Positions 1-9,020 of a stretch of DNA of 64,000 bases are shown here, in pieces (within the stretch, counting starts at the first letter, position 1; every line of letters starts with the position of its first letter). The translations under genes were made by a program, and so were the position numbers. This DNA is from Pseudotabrizicola formosa (GTDB taxonomy: Bacteria > Pseudomonadota > Alphaproteobacteria > Rhodobacterales > Rhodobacteraceae), in contig NZ_PJOM01000002.1 of assembly GCF_002900965.1 (NCBI RefSeq), positions 992,001-1,056,000 of the forward strand, read 5' to 3'. The notes below the pieces were generated by a model that was not told the DNA's origin, made no database searches, and saw only the letters and a list, made by a program, of their open reading frames with translations.

Positions 1-216
1 AAGCGCCTTCATCTCGGGGTCGGCCAGCCAGCCCTCCGCCTCTGCCATATCGTCCAGTCCGCGGCGATAGGCGGCAATCTGGTCGACCACCGGTTTCAGC
101 TCGGAATATTCGCGGCTCAGCCCGGCAATCTCACCGGGTGAGGCTCCCGCATTCAGCCGCGCTTCGAGAAACTCGAACCGCTGGGTGATCTGGGCAAGTT
201 TGTCAAACGGAACCAT
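1..216 (-). CDS. prfA: Peptide chain release factor 1, N-terminal part (truncated by window edge)
   Basis: This is the first 72 codons of a gene that continues off the left edge. The translation starts MVPFDKLAQITQRFEFLEAR and contains GLSREYSEL (residues 32-40), which matches the N-terminal helical domain of bacterial RF1 (E. coli has ALSREYAQL at the same place). RF1 terminates translation at UAA and UAG. The GGQ and PxT motifs that would prove the assignment lie outside the window. The gene is divergent from perM, with about 158 bp between the two starts. RF2 is the main alternative, but its N-terminus differs. Confidence 0.85.
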   Translation of the reverse strand, partial: MVPFDKLAQITQRFEFLEARLNAGASPGEIAGLSREYSELKPVVDQIAAYRRGLDDMAEAEGWLADPEMKAL

Positions 217-374
217 CCGCGCGGTGTCGCGCGATTGCGCGGGCGGGTCAAGGCCCGGGCCTGCGCTGGGGCCGCGCAAAACTGTGATGGACCGCAGGGA
301 ACCGATGCGGCCGCCGCACGTTGTCTCGCGGGCCCGTGCAGCTTTGGCCCGTCCAGGGGGGACCATCCGACGCC

Positions 375-1595
375 ATGCCGCGCACCAGCTATGAGCCGAT
401 TCACAAGTTCCCGTTCCAGCCCATGCCCGCCCCTGACAGCCCGCGCCCCTCTTGGCCCGTGGTGGGGTTGTTCATTCTGGCCCTGATCGCGGCCATCGCT
501 CTGGCGCGCGACTTCCTGATGCCCATCACCTTTGCGCTGTTGCTGTTCTTTGTCTTTGTGCCGGTGCGCCGCCGCCTGACGCGTCTGGGCGTGCCGCCCA
601 TCCTGACCGCAGCCGGCGTTGTCCTTGGCCTGCTGTTCAGCATCATCGCCCTGGGCTGGACCGTATCCGGACCCGCCGGGCAGCTGATCTCGGATATGCC
701 GGAAATTCAGTCGGCCCTGACCGAAAAGCTGCAACGCCTGCGCGGCACGTTCGAGACCATCGATTCTGCGATGACCCAGATGGAAGAAGGGTCGGAAGAG
801 ACCGCAGTCGATGCAGAAGAAAAGGACACCCCGGGCTTTGATGTCGCCACCGCCATTCTGGATGCGCTCTATACCACGCCCGGCATCATGGGTCAGGTCG
901 CGCTGACCCTTTTCTTGTTGTTCTTCCTGCTGGCCTCGGGCGATCTGATGTATCTCAAGATCGTGCAAAGCTTTGATTCCCTGCGCGAAAAGCGCAACGC
1001 CTATTCTGCCTTGCGTGAGATAGAGGAAAGCCTGGGCAGCTATCTGGGGGCCATCACCCTGATCAACGCCGGTCTGGGCGTGGCGGTGGGCCTGGCGATG
1101 TGGGCGCTCGGCATGCCCTCGCCGCTGCTGTTCGGCCTCCTGGCCTTCTCGCTCAACTTCATCCCCTATCTTGGGGCGATCACCGGGGTGGGCATTGCGC
1201 TGCTGGTGGCACTGGTCACCTTCAGCGATGTGTTCTGGCCGGTGATGGTGGCGCTGACCTATTTCACGCTGACCACATTGGAAGGGCAGCTGATCACACC
1301 GTATTTCGTCGCCCGCCGCTTGCAGATGAATGCGGTGGTGGTGTTCCTGACCGTCGCGCTCTGGGCCTGGCTGTGGTCGGTGATCGGCATGATCATCGCG
1401 GTGCCGCTCCTCGTGGTGATCTCGGTGATCTGCGATCATGTGCCGGGGCTGGAAAAGCTGGGCAACTTCCTGGCCGGCGACGACCCGGTGCCGCTGGCCG
1501 AAGACGAGCCGGACCCGGCGCCGGAACCGGCGACGCCCGTCTCGCATCCCGAGCCAGAGGCAATCCTTACGCCCTTGCCCGACGCCCGCGCCTAG
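375..1595 (+). CDS. AI-2E family (PerM-like) transporter
   Basis: A 406-residue polytopic membrane protein of the AI-2E/PerM family. A first hydrophobic helix lies around residues 26-44, is followed by the basic turn VPVRRRLTRLG, and several more helices follow, including the conserved SPLLFGLLAFSLNFIPYLGA stretch typical of this family. The C-terminal 40 residues are acidic and proline-rich and probably cytoplasmic. Members export small molecules or act in ion homeostasis, and the substrate cannot be read from sequence. An in-frame TTG at 321 would add 18 residues, but ATG 375 gives the more natural N-terminus. The stop codon shares the palindrome CTAG with the stop of the convergent acetyltransferase gene. 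Confidence 0.85.
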   Translation: MPRTSYEPIHKFPFQPMPAPDSPRPSWPVVGLFILALIAAIALARDFLMPITFALLLFFVFVPVRRRLTRLGVPPILTAAGVVLGLLFSIIALGWTVSGPAGQLISDMPEIQSALTEKLQRLRGTFETIDSAMTQMEEGSEETAVDAEEKDTPGFDVATAILDALYTTPGIMGQVALTLFLLFFLLASGDLMYLKIVQSFDSLREKRNAYSALREIEESLGSYLGAITLINAGLGVAVGLAMWALGMPSPLLFGLLAFSLNFIPYLGAITGVGIALLVALVTFSDVFWPVMVALTYFTLTTLEGQLITPYFVARRLQMNAVVVFLTVALWAWLWSVIGMIIAVPLLVVISVICDHVPGLEKLGNFLAGDDPVPLAEDEPDPAPEPATPVSHPEPEAILTPLPDARA

Positions 1596-2053
1596 GCGGG
1601 CGGGTCCAGCCGCAGCTTGTAGCCGATATGCGACGCCGTGAACCCCAGCGCCTCATAGAAGCGGTGGGCATCGGGCCGCGCCTTGTCGGTCGTCAGCTGA
1701 ACCAGGGTGCAGCCCTGCGCCCGGCAGGTCTCGATGGCCCAGTCGAACATGGCATGACCAATGCCGCTGCCCCGATGCGCCTGCGCCACCCGCACCGCCT
1801 CGATCTGACCCCGCCTTGCGCCACCGCGCGACAGCCCCGGAATGAAGGTCAGTTGCATGGTGCCAACCACCTGCCCCGCACGCTCTGCCACGCAGAGAAA
1901 CTGGTTCGGGTCCGCGTCGATCTGTGCGAAGGCGCGCCGGTATGGCGTCAGATCCGACACGGCCTCGCGATGCTGCCCCAGCGCATCCTCCGCCAGCAGG
2001 GCAACAATATCCGCCAGATCCTCCGCGCGGGCCTTGCGAAAAATCAAGGTCAT
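1592..2053 (-). CDS. GNAT family N-acetyltransferase
   Basis: A 153-residue single-domain GNAT enzyme. The acetyl-CoA pyrophosphate loop is QAHRGSGIG (residues 91-99), and the C-terminal ALGFTASHIGYKLRL strand-turn is typical of the fold. It should acetylate an amine on a small molecule or protein; the substrate is unknown. ATG 2053 (MTLIFRKARAEDL) is preferred to an upstream in-frame start because the GNAT fold begins directly there. It is the last gene of a minus-strand run speB, DUF1499, GNAT with 7- and 10-bp gaps, so it is probably co-transcribed with the agmatinase. A polyamine-related substrate is possible but is only an inference from context. Confidence 0.85.
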   Translation of the reverse strand: MTLIFRKARAEDLADIVALLAEDALGQHREAVSDLTPYRRAFAQIDADPNQFLCVAERAGQVVGTMQLTFIPGLSRGGARRGQIEAVRVAQAHRGSGIGHAMFDWAIETCRAQGCTLVQLTTDKARPDAHRFYEALGFTASHIGYKLRLDPPA

Positions 2054-2063
2054 CTGCACCCCA

Positions 2064-2507
2064 TCACAGCGCCGCCTGCCAGCCTTGCAGGCGTCTGGCA
2101 TTCACCCCCATATCCTCGCGGCCAAAGCGCAGCCGGGCGTGGATGTAGAGCCCGTCTTCGCGTGCCTCGGCCGTGGTGAAATCGGGAAAGCCCCACAAGG
2201 CAGACCGGGTGATATAGGTGATCCGCCCCTCCTCCACAGATCCCGCCAGCCGCCGGGTGCGTGGCGTGGCCAGCGCCACCCCGTCCAGCCGGGCCAGCAG
2301 ATCGGCGGGCGCACCCCGGCCCAAAGACAGGCGCAGCCGCGCCGCCCCGGTTTCCGGCACCACCGCATCCCATGGCGCGGCCGCCCAGCCTGCATCCTCC
2401 TGCGCCACATGCCAGCGCGCAGGATCGGTCGGGGCCAGCCGGACAAAGGCCATCAGCCCCAGCACCGCGATGATCAGAATGGCAAAGATCAGACCCATGG
2501 CGCGCAT
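2064..2507 (-). CDS. DUF1499 domain membrane-anchored protein
   Basis: A 147-residue protein with one N-terminal hydrophobic anchor (residues about 4-22). The rest of the chain shows the DUF1499 pattern: TRRLAGSVEEGRITYITRS, then FGFPDF-like WGFPDFTTAEA, and the end LRFGREDMGVNARRL. The biochemical function of DUF1499 is unknown; it is common in alphaproteobacteria. The start at 2507 has AGGTGAAAAGGG just upstream, and a second ATG at 2498 is also possible. It lies between speB (7-bp gap) and the GNAT gene in one operon. Confidence 0.8.
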   Translation of the reverse strand: MRAMGLIFAILIIAVLGLMAFVRLAPTDPARWHVAQEDAGWAAAPWDAVVPETGAARLRLSLGRGAPADLLARLDGVALATPRTRRLAGSVEEGRITYITRSALWGFPDFTTAEAREDGLYIHARLRFGREDMGVNARRLQGWQAAL

Positions 2508-2514
2508 GCCCTTT

Positions 2515-3480
2515 TCACCTGCGGAACTTGGCCCAATGGTACAGGCAAATCAGCTCATGTGCCACATGGGCCCCCGCGATGGCCGTGGCCCCGCTGGTAT
2601 CATAGGCCGGGGACACCTCAACCACATCGCCGCCCACCATGTTGATCCCCGCCAGATCGCGCAGACACGCCGCCGCCTGCCAGCTGTGCAAGCCGCCCCA
2701 GACCGGCGTGCCGGTGCCGGGGGCCACAGACGGGTCCAGACAATCAATGTCAAAGGTCACATACGTCGGGCGGTCGCCGACAATTTCCTTGGCCCGCGCC
2801 ACAGCCTGCGCCGTGCCCTGCTCGTGCACGCTGCGGGCGTCGATGTATTCGACCCCCAGATAATCGTCGCAATGGGTGCGGATGCCGATCTGAACGCTCG
2901 CCGATGCGTCGATGATCCCCGATTTCACCGCCTTGTAGAAAAAGGTGCCATGGTCGATCCGGTCCATGTCATCGTCCTGCCACAGGTCGGAATGCGCATC
3001 GAAATGGATCACCGCCATCGGGCCATACTTTTCGGCATAGGCACGCAGGATCGGCAAAGTGATGAAATGATCGCCCCCCAAGGTGACCGTACCCACACCT
3101 GCGGCCAGAATGGCGCGGATATGCTCGGTCAGCAGGCCCGGAAAGCTGGGCGTATGGGCGTAGTCAAAGGCCAGATCGCCGTAATCCACCACCGCCATCT
3201 CTTCCAGCGGGCTGGTCGGCCAGCCATAGGGCGGGTCAAAGGGCTGCAAGGCGCTTGCCTCGCGGATGGCGCGCGGACCAAAGCGCGTGCCGGTCCGGTG
3301 CGTCACCGCCTGATCGAAGGGCACGCCAGTGATCGCCAGATCCACCCCCGCCAGATCCTTGGTATAGGTCCGGCGCAGGAAACTGGTGGCCCCGGCAAAG
3401 GCGTTTTCAAAGGCGAGACCCTTCAGCCCCTTGCGGGTAAAGGCCCCGTCCACATCGTGTTTCGCATCTTCCAAAGCCAT
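2515..3480 (-). CDS. speB: Agmatinase (ureohydrolase family)
   Basis: A 321-residue ureohydrolase that hydrolyses agmatine, or another guanidino compound, to putrescine and urea. The binuclear manganese site is intact: GGDHF (135-139), FDAHSD (160-165) and FDIDCLDPS (243-251). Length and motif spacing fit agmatinase better than arginase, but guanidinobutyrase or guanidinopropionase cannot be excluded, since alphaproteobacteria often carry several paralogues. The start at ATG 3480 is supported by AAGGGGAG eight bases upstream; an in-frame codon at 3501 would only add a poorly conserved tail. It is the first gene of a three-gene operon with DUF1499 and GNAT. Confidence 0.88.
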   Translation of the reverse strand: MALEDAKHDVDGAFTRKGLKGLAFENAFAGATSFLRRTYTKDLAGVDLAITGVPFDQAVTHRTGTRFGPRAIREASALQPFDPPYGWPTSPLEEMAVVDYGDLAFDYAHTPSFPGLLTEHIRAILAAGVGTVTLGGDHFITLPILRAYAEKYGPMAVIHFDAHSDLWQDDDMDRIDHGTFFYKAVKSGIIDASASVQIGIRTHCDDYLGVEYIDARSVHEQGTAQAVARAKEIVGDRPTYVTFDIDCLDPSVAPGTGTPVWGGLHSWQAAACLRDLAGINMVGGDVVEVSPAYDTSGATAIAGAHVAHELICLYHWAKFRR

Positions 3481-3701
3481 GTCAGAACTCCCCTTGGCCA
3501 CAGGGTCGTCATTCTGTCCCTCGGAGACGCGCCAGATCCGGATGGCGCTGAATGCCCAGACAACACCTGTCTGTCAAGCCCGGCCTGCGCCTGACAGCAT
3601 CAAGGCGGGCTGCGGAAAAAGTTAACAAACTCTTAAATCCCGCAGCATATGCCTTTGATTTTTATACATTTTCAGGTGTGTAACACAGGGGGAAGCCCAA
3701 G

Positions 3702-4865
3702 CTACCCCAGCGGCTGCGCCCGTTCCACCAACCGGGCAAAGAAGCTGGCTCCGATCGGGGCGGCCTCGTCATTGAAATCATAGGCCGCATGGTGCAGCCC
3801 CGCCCCCGGCCCGATCCCCATGAACAGATACGCCCCGGGCCGCGCCTCCAGCATATAGCTGAAATCCTCGGACCCCATTTCCCGGTTGGCCCGCGCATTC
3901 ACCGCCGCCGCGCCCGAGACCTCGGCGGCGACGCTGGCGGCAAAATCGGCCTCTTCCGCATGGTTCACCGTGGCCGGATAGCCCCAGTCATAGTCCACCT
4001 CGGCCTGCACATTGAACGCCGCCGCATGGCCCGCCACAATCTCATGCACCCGGCGCTTGAGCAGGTCGCGCACCTCGGGCTTGAAGGCGCGGATCGTGGC
4101 ACAAAAGGTCGCCACCTCGGGGATGATATTGGATGCCGTCCCGGCATGGATCTGCGTGACCGAAATCACCGCCTCATCCATCGCATAGACGTTGCGCGGA
4201 ATGATGGTCTGCACCGCCTGCACCATGGCCACCACCGCCACCACCGGATCGATGCACTCATGCGGCGTGGCCCCATGCCCGCCCTTTCCCGTCACCGTGA
4301 CCCAGGCGGTATCGACCGAAGCCATCAGCGGCCCCGGCGTGGTCTGAAAATGGCCAAGCGGAATGTTGGGCGCGTTGTGGATGCCAAAGACCCGGGCAAT
4401 ATCGAAGCGGTCCATCACCCCTTCCTGCACCATCACATTGCCGCCGCCGCCCTCTTCTTCCGCCGGCTGGAACAGGATCGCGACGCGTCCCGCAAAATTC
4501 CGCGTCTCGGCCAGATATTTCGCCGCGCCCAAGGCCATGGTCACATGCCCGTCATGCCCGCAGGCATGCATTCGCCCCGGACTGGTCGAGGCATATTCGG
4601 CCCCCGTGATCTCGTGGATCGCCAGCGCATCCATATCAGCGCGCAGCCCGATGGTCGGCCCCGCGCCCTGCCCGTTGATGATGGCCACTACCCCGGTTTT
4701 CGCAATGCCCTCGTGGATTTCATCCACCCCCATCTCGCGCAGCCGCGCCACGATGAAGGCCGCCGTATTGTGGCAGTCAAATTCCAACTCGGGATTCGCG
4801 TGCAGGTGCCGGCGCCAGCCCTTCATTTCTTCGGCAAAAGCCGCGATACGGTTGAGGACGGGCAT
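3702..4865 (-). CDS. M20 family amidohydrolase (hippurate hydrolase-like)
   Basis: A 387-residue M20D peptidase/amidohydrolase. Metal-binding HACGHDGH lies at residues 100-107 and the catalytic EEEGGGG at 136-142. An ACGHDGH site with LRADMDAL (73-81) is characteristic of the hippuricase, IAA-amino-acid and N-acyl-amino-acid hydrolase group. It probably removes an acyl group from an N-acyl amino acid in the cytoplasm. It is transcribed divergently from mazG across a gap of only 57 bp, so the two promoters must nearly overlap. The exact acyl and amino acid specificity is not visible. Confidence 0.87.
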   Translation of the reverse strand: MPVLNRIAAFAEEMKGWRRHLHANPELEFDCHNTAAFIVARLREMGVDEIHEGIAKTGVVAIINGQGAGPTIGLRADMDALAIHEITGAEYASTSPGRMHACGHDGHVTMALGAAKYLAETRNFAGRVAILFQPAEEEGGGGNVMVQEGVMDRFDIARVFGIHNAPNIPLGHFQTTPGPLMASVDTAWVTVTGKGGHGATPHECIDPVVAVVAMVQAVQTIIPRNVYAMDEAVISVTQIHAGTASNIIPEVATFCATIRAFKPEVRDLLKRRVHEIVAGHAAAFNVQAEVDYDWGYPATVNHAEEADFAASVAAEVSGAAAVNARANREMGSEDFSYMLEARPGAYLFMGIGPGAGLHHAAYDFNDEAAPIGASFFARLVERAQPLG

Positions 4866-4922
4866 GGGTCTTCTCCTTTGGACTGCGGCCTTTGATCAAA
4901 TCGCAAAACACAGGTGCCTGCA

Positions 4923-5753
4923 ATGCCCCCTGCCTCAGATGACCTGATCCACGACCCCAAGGGTGGTCTGCCACGCCTGCGCGCCATCATGGCCCGGTTG
5001 CGCGACCCCGCCACCGGCTGCCCATGGGATATCGCGCAGGATTTTGCCACCATCGCGCCCTATACCATCGAAGAGGCCTATGAGGTGGCCGATGCCATCG
5101 AGCAGCAGGATTGGCCGGGGCTGCAGAGCGAATTGGGCGATCTGCTGTTTCAATCGGTCTTCCATGCGCAGATGGCCGAGGAAGCGGGCCATTTCGACCT
5201 TGAGGATGTGATCCGCAGCATTTCCGACAAGATGGTGGCGCGCCACCCGCATGTCTTCGGCTCTGAGTCGCGCGAAAAATCGGCCGAACAGCAAACCGCA
5301 GACTGGGAGGCGCTGAAAGCCGCCGAACGTGGCCCCGCCCGCGTGCTGGACGGTGTGGCCCTTGGCCTGCCGGCGCTGATGCGGGCGGTGAAGCTGCAAA
5401 AGCGCGCGGCCCGCGTGGGGTTTGACTGGCCGACAACCGATCAGGTGGTCGCCAAGATTGCCGAGGAAGCCGCCGAACTGGTGGAGGCGCGCGACACCCT
5501 GTCGCAAGCCGAGGTCACCGAGGAATTCGGCGATCTTCTGTTCGTCATGGCCAACCTCGCGCGGCACCTGAGGGTTGACCCGGAAGCCGCTCTGCGCGCT
5601 GCAAATTCCAAGTTTACGCGCCGGTTTCAACGGATCGAGGATTTGCTGGCGGAAGTTGGCCGCAGGCCGGAGCAATCCGACCTGGCCGAAATGGATGCGC
5701 TGTGGGACCGCGCCAAGGCCGAGGAAAAGGCCCGGAAAGCTGCCTGCGGTTAA
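4923..5753 (+). CDS. mazG: Nucleoside triphosphate pyrophosphohydrolase MazG
   Basis: A 276-residue, two-domain MazG protein that hydrolyses (d)NTPs to NMP and pyrophosphate and lowers aberrant nucleotides or ppGpp. The first domain has EEAYEVADAI followed by ELGDLLFQ; the second has EEAAELVEA followed by EEFGDLLFVMANL. These are the EExxE/ExxD metal sites expected in full-length proteobacterial MazG. The N-terminal GCPWDIAQDF block is also conserved. The start is put at ATG 4923; a GTG three codons earlier is possible. The gene is divergent from the M20 hydrolase. Confidence 0.92.
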   Translation: MPPASDDLIHDPKGGLPRLRAIMARLRDPATGCPWDIAQDFATIAPYTIEEAYEVADAIEQQDWPGLQSELGDLLFQSVFHAQMAEEAGHFDLEDVIRSISDKMVARHPHVFGSESREKSAEQQTADWEALKAAERGPARVLDGVALGLPALMRAVKLQKRAARVGFDWPTTDQVVAKIAEEAAELVEARDTLSQAEVTEEFGDLLFVMANLARHLRVDPEAALRAANSKFTRRFQRIEDLLAEVGRRPEQSDLAEMDALWDRAKAEEKARKAACG

Positions 5754-5770
5754 CCAAAGTTTTTCACTCA

Positions 5771-5793
5771 ACTATTGACCAAAGTAAAATAGT
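5771..5793. promoter_or_regulatory. Inverted repeat ahead of the iron-binding protein gene (candidate operator)
   Basis: Perfect 6-bp arms ACTATT (5771-5776) and AATAGT (5788-5793) are separated by 11 bp, about 45 bp upstream of the start of the Fe3+-binding protein gene. TTGACC inside the repeat could serve as a -35 element. The position fits an iron-responsive regulator site, but the regulator is not identified and the arms are short. Confidence 0.4.
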
Positions 5794-5835
5794 CGGTTTT
5801 ATGGGCTGCATAATTTCCGACCAAAGGACTCAACC

Positions 5836-6843
5836 ATGACCTTCCGTCTTTCCCTCGCAGCCCTTGCCCTTGGCTCTGTCGCGATGCCCGCGCTGGCCGA
5901 GGAGATCAACATTTATTCCCACCGCCAGCCCGAGCTGATCCAGCCGATCATCGACGCCTTCACCGCAGAAACCGGGATCGACGTGAACATCGCCTTTGTG
6001 GACAAGGGCATGTCGGAACGTCTGGTGGCCGAAGGCGACCGTTCGCCCGCCGATCTGGTGCTGACCGTGGACATCGCCCGTCTGACCCAGGTGGTTGATG
6101 CCGGTGTGACGCAGCCCGTCGAGTCCGAGGTCCTGGCCGCAAATATCCCGGCAGAGCTGCGCGACGAGGCCAACCACTGGTTCGGCGTCACCACCCGCGC
6201 CCGCATCGTCTATGCCAGCAAAGACCGCGTGGCACCGGGCGAAGTGACCACATATGAAGATCTGGCCGATCCGAAATGGCAGGGCCGCATCTGCATCCGC
6301 TCGGGCACCAATGATTACAACGTGGCGCTTGCGGCCGCTGTCATCGCCCATCACGGCGAAGAGGCTGCGAAAACCTGGCTGGAAGGCGTGAAAGCCAACC
6401 TCGCCCGCAAACCCGATGGCGGAGACCGCGATCAGGTCATGGCGATTGCCGCCGGTGAATGCGATATTGCGGTCGGCAATACCTATTACATCGGCCAGAT
6501 GCTGGCCAACCCCGAGCAGCAAGCGGCTGCCGAGGCGGTGAACATCGTGTTCCCGACCTTCGCCGATGGCGGCACCCATGTAAACGTCTCGGGCGTGGCG
6601 CTGACCAAGGCAGCGCCGAACAAGGACAATGCCATCAAATTCATGGAATGGCTGACCAGTGACGCGGCGCAAAAGATTTATGCCGAAACCAACTACGAAT
6701 TCCCGGTCAAGGCCGGGGTCGAGCGGTCGGAACTGGTGGCAAGCTGGGGCGACTTCACCGCTGACACCAAACCGCTGACCGAAGTTGCCAAACTGCGCCC
6801 CGCGGCGCTGAAGCTTATCGAAGAAGTAAACTTCGACGGCTAA
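5836..6843 (+). CDS. Fe(3+) ABC transporter periplasmic substrate-binding protein
   Basis: A 335-residue binding protein of the ferric-iron FutA/AfuA/FbpA class. A Sec signal peptide ends ALA-EE near residue 21. The mature start EINIYSHRQPELIQPII is diagnostic of this family, and GNTYYIGQM contains the paired tyrosines that ligate iron in relatives. No permease or ATPase gene follows: a strong terminator lies 25 bp after the stop, so the partner genes must be elsewhere. The upstream region is AT-rich and contains an inverted repeat that may be an iron-response operator. Confidence 0.88.
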   Translation: MTFRLSLAALALGSVAMPALAEEINIYSHRQPELIQPIIDAFTAETGIDVNIAFVDKGMSERLVAEGDRSPADLVLTVDIARLTQVVDAGVTQPVESEVLAANIPAELRDEANHWFGVTTRARIVYASKDRVAPGEVTTYEDLADPKWQGRICIRSGTNDYNVALAAAVIAHHGEEAAKTWLEGVKANLARKPDGGDRDQVMAIAAGECDIAVGNTYYIGQMLANPEQQAAAEAVNIVFPTFADGGTHVNVSGVALTKAAPNKDNAIKFMEWLTSDAAQKIYAETNYEFPVKAGVERSELVASWGDFTADTKPLTEVAKLRPAALKLIEEVNFDG

Positions 6844-6867
6844 ATCTTTGGTGCGTATCACAAAAAC

Positions 6868-6901
6868 AAGGCCCCGGGTCACCCCGGGGCCTTGGCATTT
6901 T
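6868..6901 (+). terminator. Rho-independent terminator after the iron-binding protein gene
   Basis: An 11-bp perfect stem, AAGGCCCCGGG pairing with CCCGGGGCCTT, with a 4-nt TCAC loop (6868-6893), followed by a weak T-rich tail. It separates the monocistronic binding-protein gene from the nucleoside hydrolase gene. Confidence 0.85.
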
Positions 6902-7010
6902 CATCGCCCCCGCCATGCGGCACAGGCGGGCACATATCCAGTTGTTTGTTTTACCATCTGGACAAATCACACCTGTCGGGATTGACTGCTGGCGCAGACA
7001 GGAGACGGCG

Positions 7011-7955
7011 ATGACCGAGGCACCACGCAAAATCATCATCGATACCGATCCAGGGCAGGACGACGCCGTGGCCATCATGCTGGCGCTTGCCAGCCCCGAG
7101 GTCGAGGTTTTGGGCGTGGTTGCGGTGGCGGGAAATGTGCCACTGGCGCTGACGGAGCGGAATGCGCGGATCGTCTGCGAACTGTCGGGCAAACCCGAAA
7201 CCCGTGTTTTTGCCGGTTGCGACCGCCCGATGCTGCGCCCGCTGGTGACGGCCGAACAGGTGCATGGCGAGACCGGACTGGACGGCCCGACGCTGCCGGA
7301 ACCGACCATGGCGCTGCAATCCCAGCACGGCGTTGATTTCATCATCGAAACCCTGCGCCGCGAACCTATGCACAGTGTCACGCTCTGCGCGCTGGGGCCG
7401 CTGACCAATATCGCCACCGCCTTTCAGCGGGCACCCGACATCATCCCCCGCATTCAGCAGATCGTGCTGATGGGCGGGGCCTATTTCGAACTGGGCAATG
7501 TCACGCCGGTGGCAGAATTCAACATTTACGTTGACCCACATGCCGCTGATATCGTGTTTAAATCTGGTGCCTGCATCATCGTGATGCCGCTGGATGTCAC
7601 CCATAAGGCGTTGACCAGCCCGCAGCGCATCGCCGCGTTCCGTGACCTGAAGACAGAGCCCGGGCGTCTGGTGGCGGAATGGACCGATTTCTTTGAACGT
7701 TTCGACAAGCAGAAATATGGCAGCGATGGTGCCCCGCTGCACGATCCTTGCGTGATTGCCTGGTTGATCCGGCCAGAGCTGTTTCAGGGACGTTTCATCA
7801 ATGTCGAGATTGAAACCCAGTCAGAGCTGACCCTGGGCATGACCGTGGCCGACTGGTGGCGTGTGACCGAACGGCCCGGAAATGCGCTGTTCATCAACTC
7901 TCTGGACGCCGAGGGATTTTTTGCGCTGCTGACTGAACGCATCGGGCGGCTTTGA
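7011..7955 (+). CDS. Nucleoside hydrolase (inosine-uridine preferring family)
   Basis: A 314-residue nucleoside hydrolase that cleaves the N-glycosidic bond of ribonucleosides to ribose and base. The hallmark calcium-binding DTDPGQDD is at residues 11-18, and the MGGAYFELGNVTPVAEFNIYVDP-type block (split here: MGGAYFELGNV, then AEFNIYVDP) and HDPCVIAWL are also conserved. The start ATG 7011 follows CAGGAGA at ideal distance; codons further upstream are not conserved. It stands alone between a terminator and the convergent phoR-like gene. Specificity for purine or pyrimidine nucleosides is not determined. Confidence 0.9.
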   Translation: MTEAPRKIIIDTDPGQDDAVAIMLALASPEVEVLGVVAVAGNVPLALTERNARIVCELSGKPETRVFAGCDRPMLRPLVTAEQVHGETGLDGPTLPEPTMALQSQHGVDFIIETLRREPMHSVTLCALGPLTNIATAFQRAPDIIPRIQQIVLMGGAYFELGNVTPVAEFNIYVDPHAADIVFKSGACIIVMPLDVTHKALTSPQRIAAFRDLKTEPGRLVAEWTDFFERFDKQKYGSDGAPLHDPCVIAWLIRPELFQGRFINVEIETQSELTLGMTVADWWRVTERPGNALFINSLDAEGFFALLTERIGRL

Positions 7956-7964
7956 CCTGCAGGG

Positions 7965-9020
7965 TCACTCCACCGGCAGGATGACCGAAAACGTGCTGCC
8001 CTTGCCCTTTTCACTGGCGATGTGAAGCCGCCCCCGGTGGCGCTGCACGATGTGTTTGACAATCGCAAGGCCAAGGCCGGTACCGCCCTTCTCGCGTGAG
8101 CGATGGCTGTCGACCCGGTAGAAGCGTTCGGTCAGACGCGGGAGATGCTGCGCGTCGATGCCTTCACCCTGATCGATCACCTCGATCCGCAGGGCAGCGG
8201 ATTTCGGCAGGCTGTCCGGCGTCAGCCGGATGACCACCTCGCCGCCAGAGCCGCCATATTTCACCGCGTTTTCCATCAGGTTCTGGAACACCTGAATCAG
8301 CTGATCGGCGTCGCCGGGCACCTGGGTGCGCAGGTCTTCGGCAATGTCCAGCCGCACCGCCACACCCAGCTTTTCGGCCAGGGGGCGCAAGGTGGTCTTG
8401 GTCGAGCGCAGGATCTCCACCATCTCGACCAGGGCGGTCGGGCGGACGCGTTCTTCGGCCTCAACCCGGCTGAGGTGCAAAAGATCGCGGATCAGCCGGT
8501 TCATCCGCCCTGCCTCACGCTCCATGATCAGCAAGAAGCGCTCCCGTGCGGCCGGGTCATCCTTGGCAGCCCCTTTCAGCGTTTCAATGAAGCCTGAGAG
8601 GGCCGTCAGCGGTGAGCGCAATTCATGGCTGACATTGGCCACGAATTCGCGGCGCATCTGGCCGATCTGCTCCACCTCGGACAGGTCTTCCAGCACGCAC
8701 AGCACCCCCGCCTCCCGCGGCAGGGGCGTCACTGTCACCCGGTGCACGGCATCCTGCGAGGGCCCGGGCACCACCTGACGCGCCACGCTGCCTTCACTGG
8801 AGCGCAGGGCCCGCATCAAGGCGGCCTGTACATCAGGGTGGCGCAGCGCAATCGCATGATGCCGCCCCAGCATGGCAGCCCCGAACATCGCCACTGCGGC
8901 AGGGTTCATCACCGAGATGCGTTCATCCGGGCCAACAATCAGCGCCGGCAAGGGAACGCCGCCCAGAACAGCTGCTTCGATCATCTTTTGCCCCAATGGC
9001 TTTGGTGTCCGCCCTTCCAT
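7965..9020 (-). CDS. phoR: PhoR-type sensor histidine kinase, soluble form
   Basis: A 351-residue histidine kinase: a PAS-like domain (about 22-115), a dimerisation domain with the phospho-acceptor His132 in FVANVSHELRSPLTALSGF, and an HATPase domain with N-box ENAVKYGG (Asn251), then DQGEGI and GGTGLGLAIVKHI. The LRSPLTALSGFIETL signature is that of PhoR, the phosphate-limitation kinase. No transmembrane helix is visible, as in several alphaproteobacterial PhoR proteins. PhoB, PhoU and pst genes are not adjacent, which is unusual for this group, so PhoR is the best call but not certain. ATG 8984 is an alternative start with a better upstream GGGG. Confidence 0.8.
   Translation of the reverse strand: MEGRTPKPLGQKMIEAAVLGGVPLPALIVGPDERISVMNPAAVAMFGAAMLGRHHAIALRHPDVQAALMRALRSSEGSVARQVVPGPSQDAVHRVTVTPLPREAGVLCVLEDLSEVEQIGQMRREFVANVSHELRSPLTALSGFIETLKGAAKDDPAARERFLLIMEREAGRMNRLIRDLLHLSRVEAEERVRPTALVEMVEILRSTKTTLRPLAEKLGVAVRLDIAEDLRTQVPGDADQLIQVFQNLMENAVKYGGSGGEVVIRLTPDSLPKSAALRIEVIDQGEGIDAQHLPRLTERFYRVDSHRSREKGGTGLGLAIVKHIVQRHRGRLHIASEKGKGSTFSVILPVE

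Noticed and set aside
153-1547. A 464-codon minus-strand open frame opposite the PerM-like gene
   Set aside because: It is rich in His, Gln, Arg and Gly, lacks a fold pattern or Shine-Dalgarno site, and is the antisense of a well-supported membrane protein gene.
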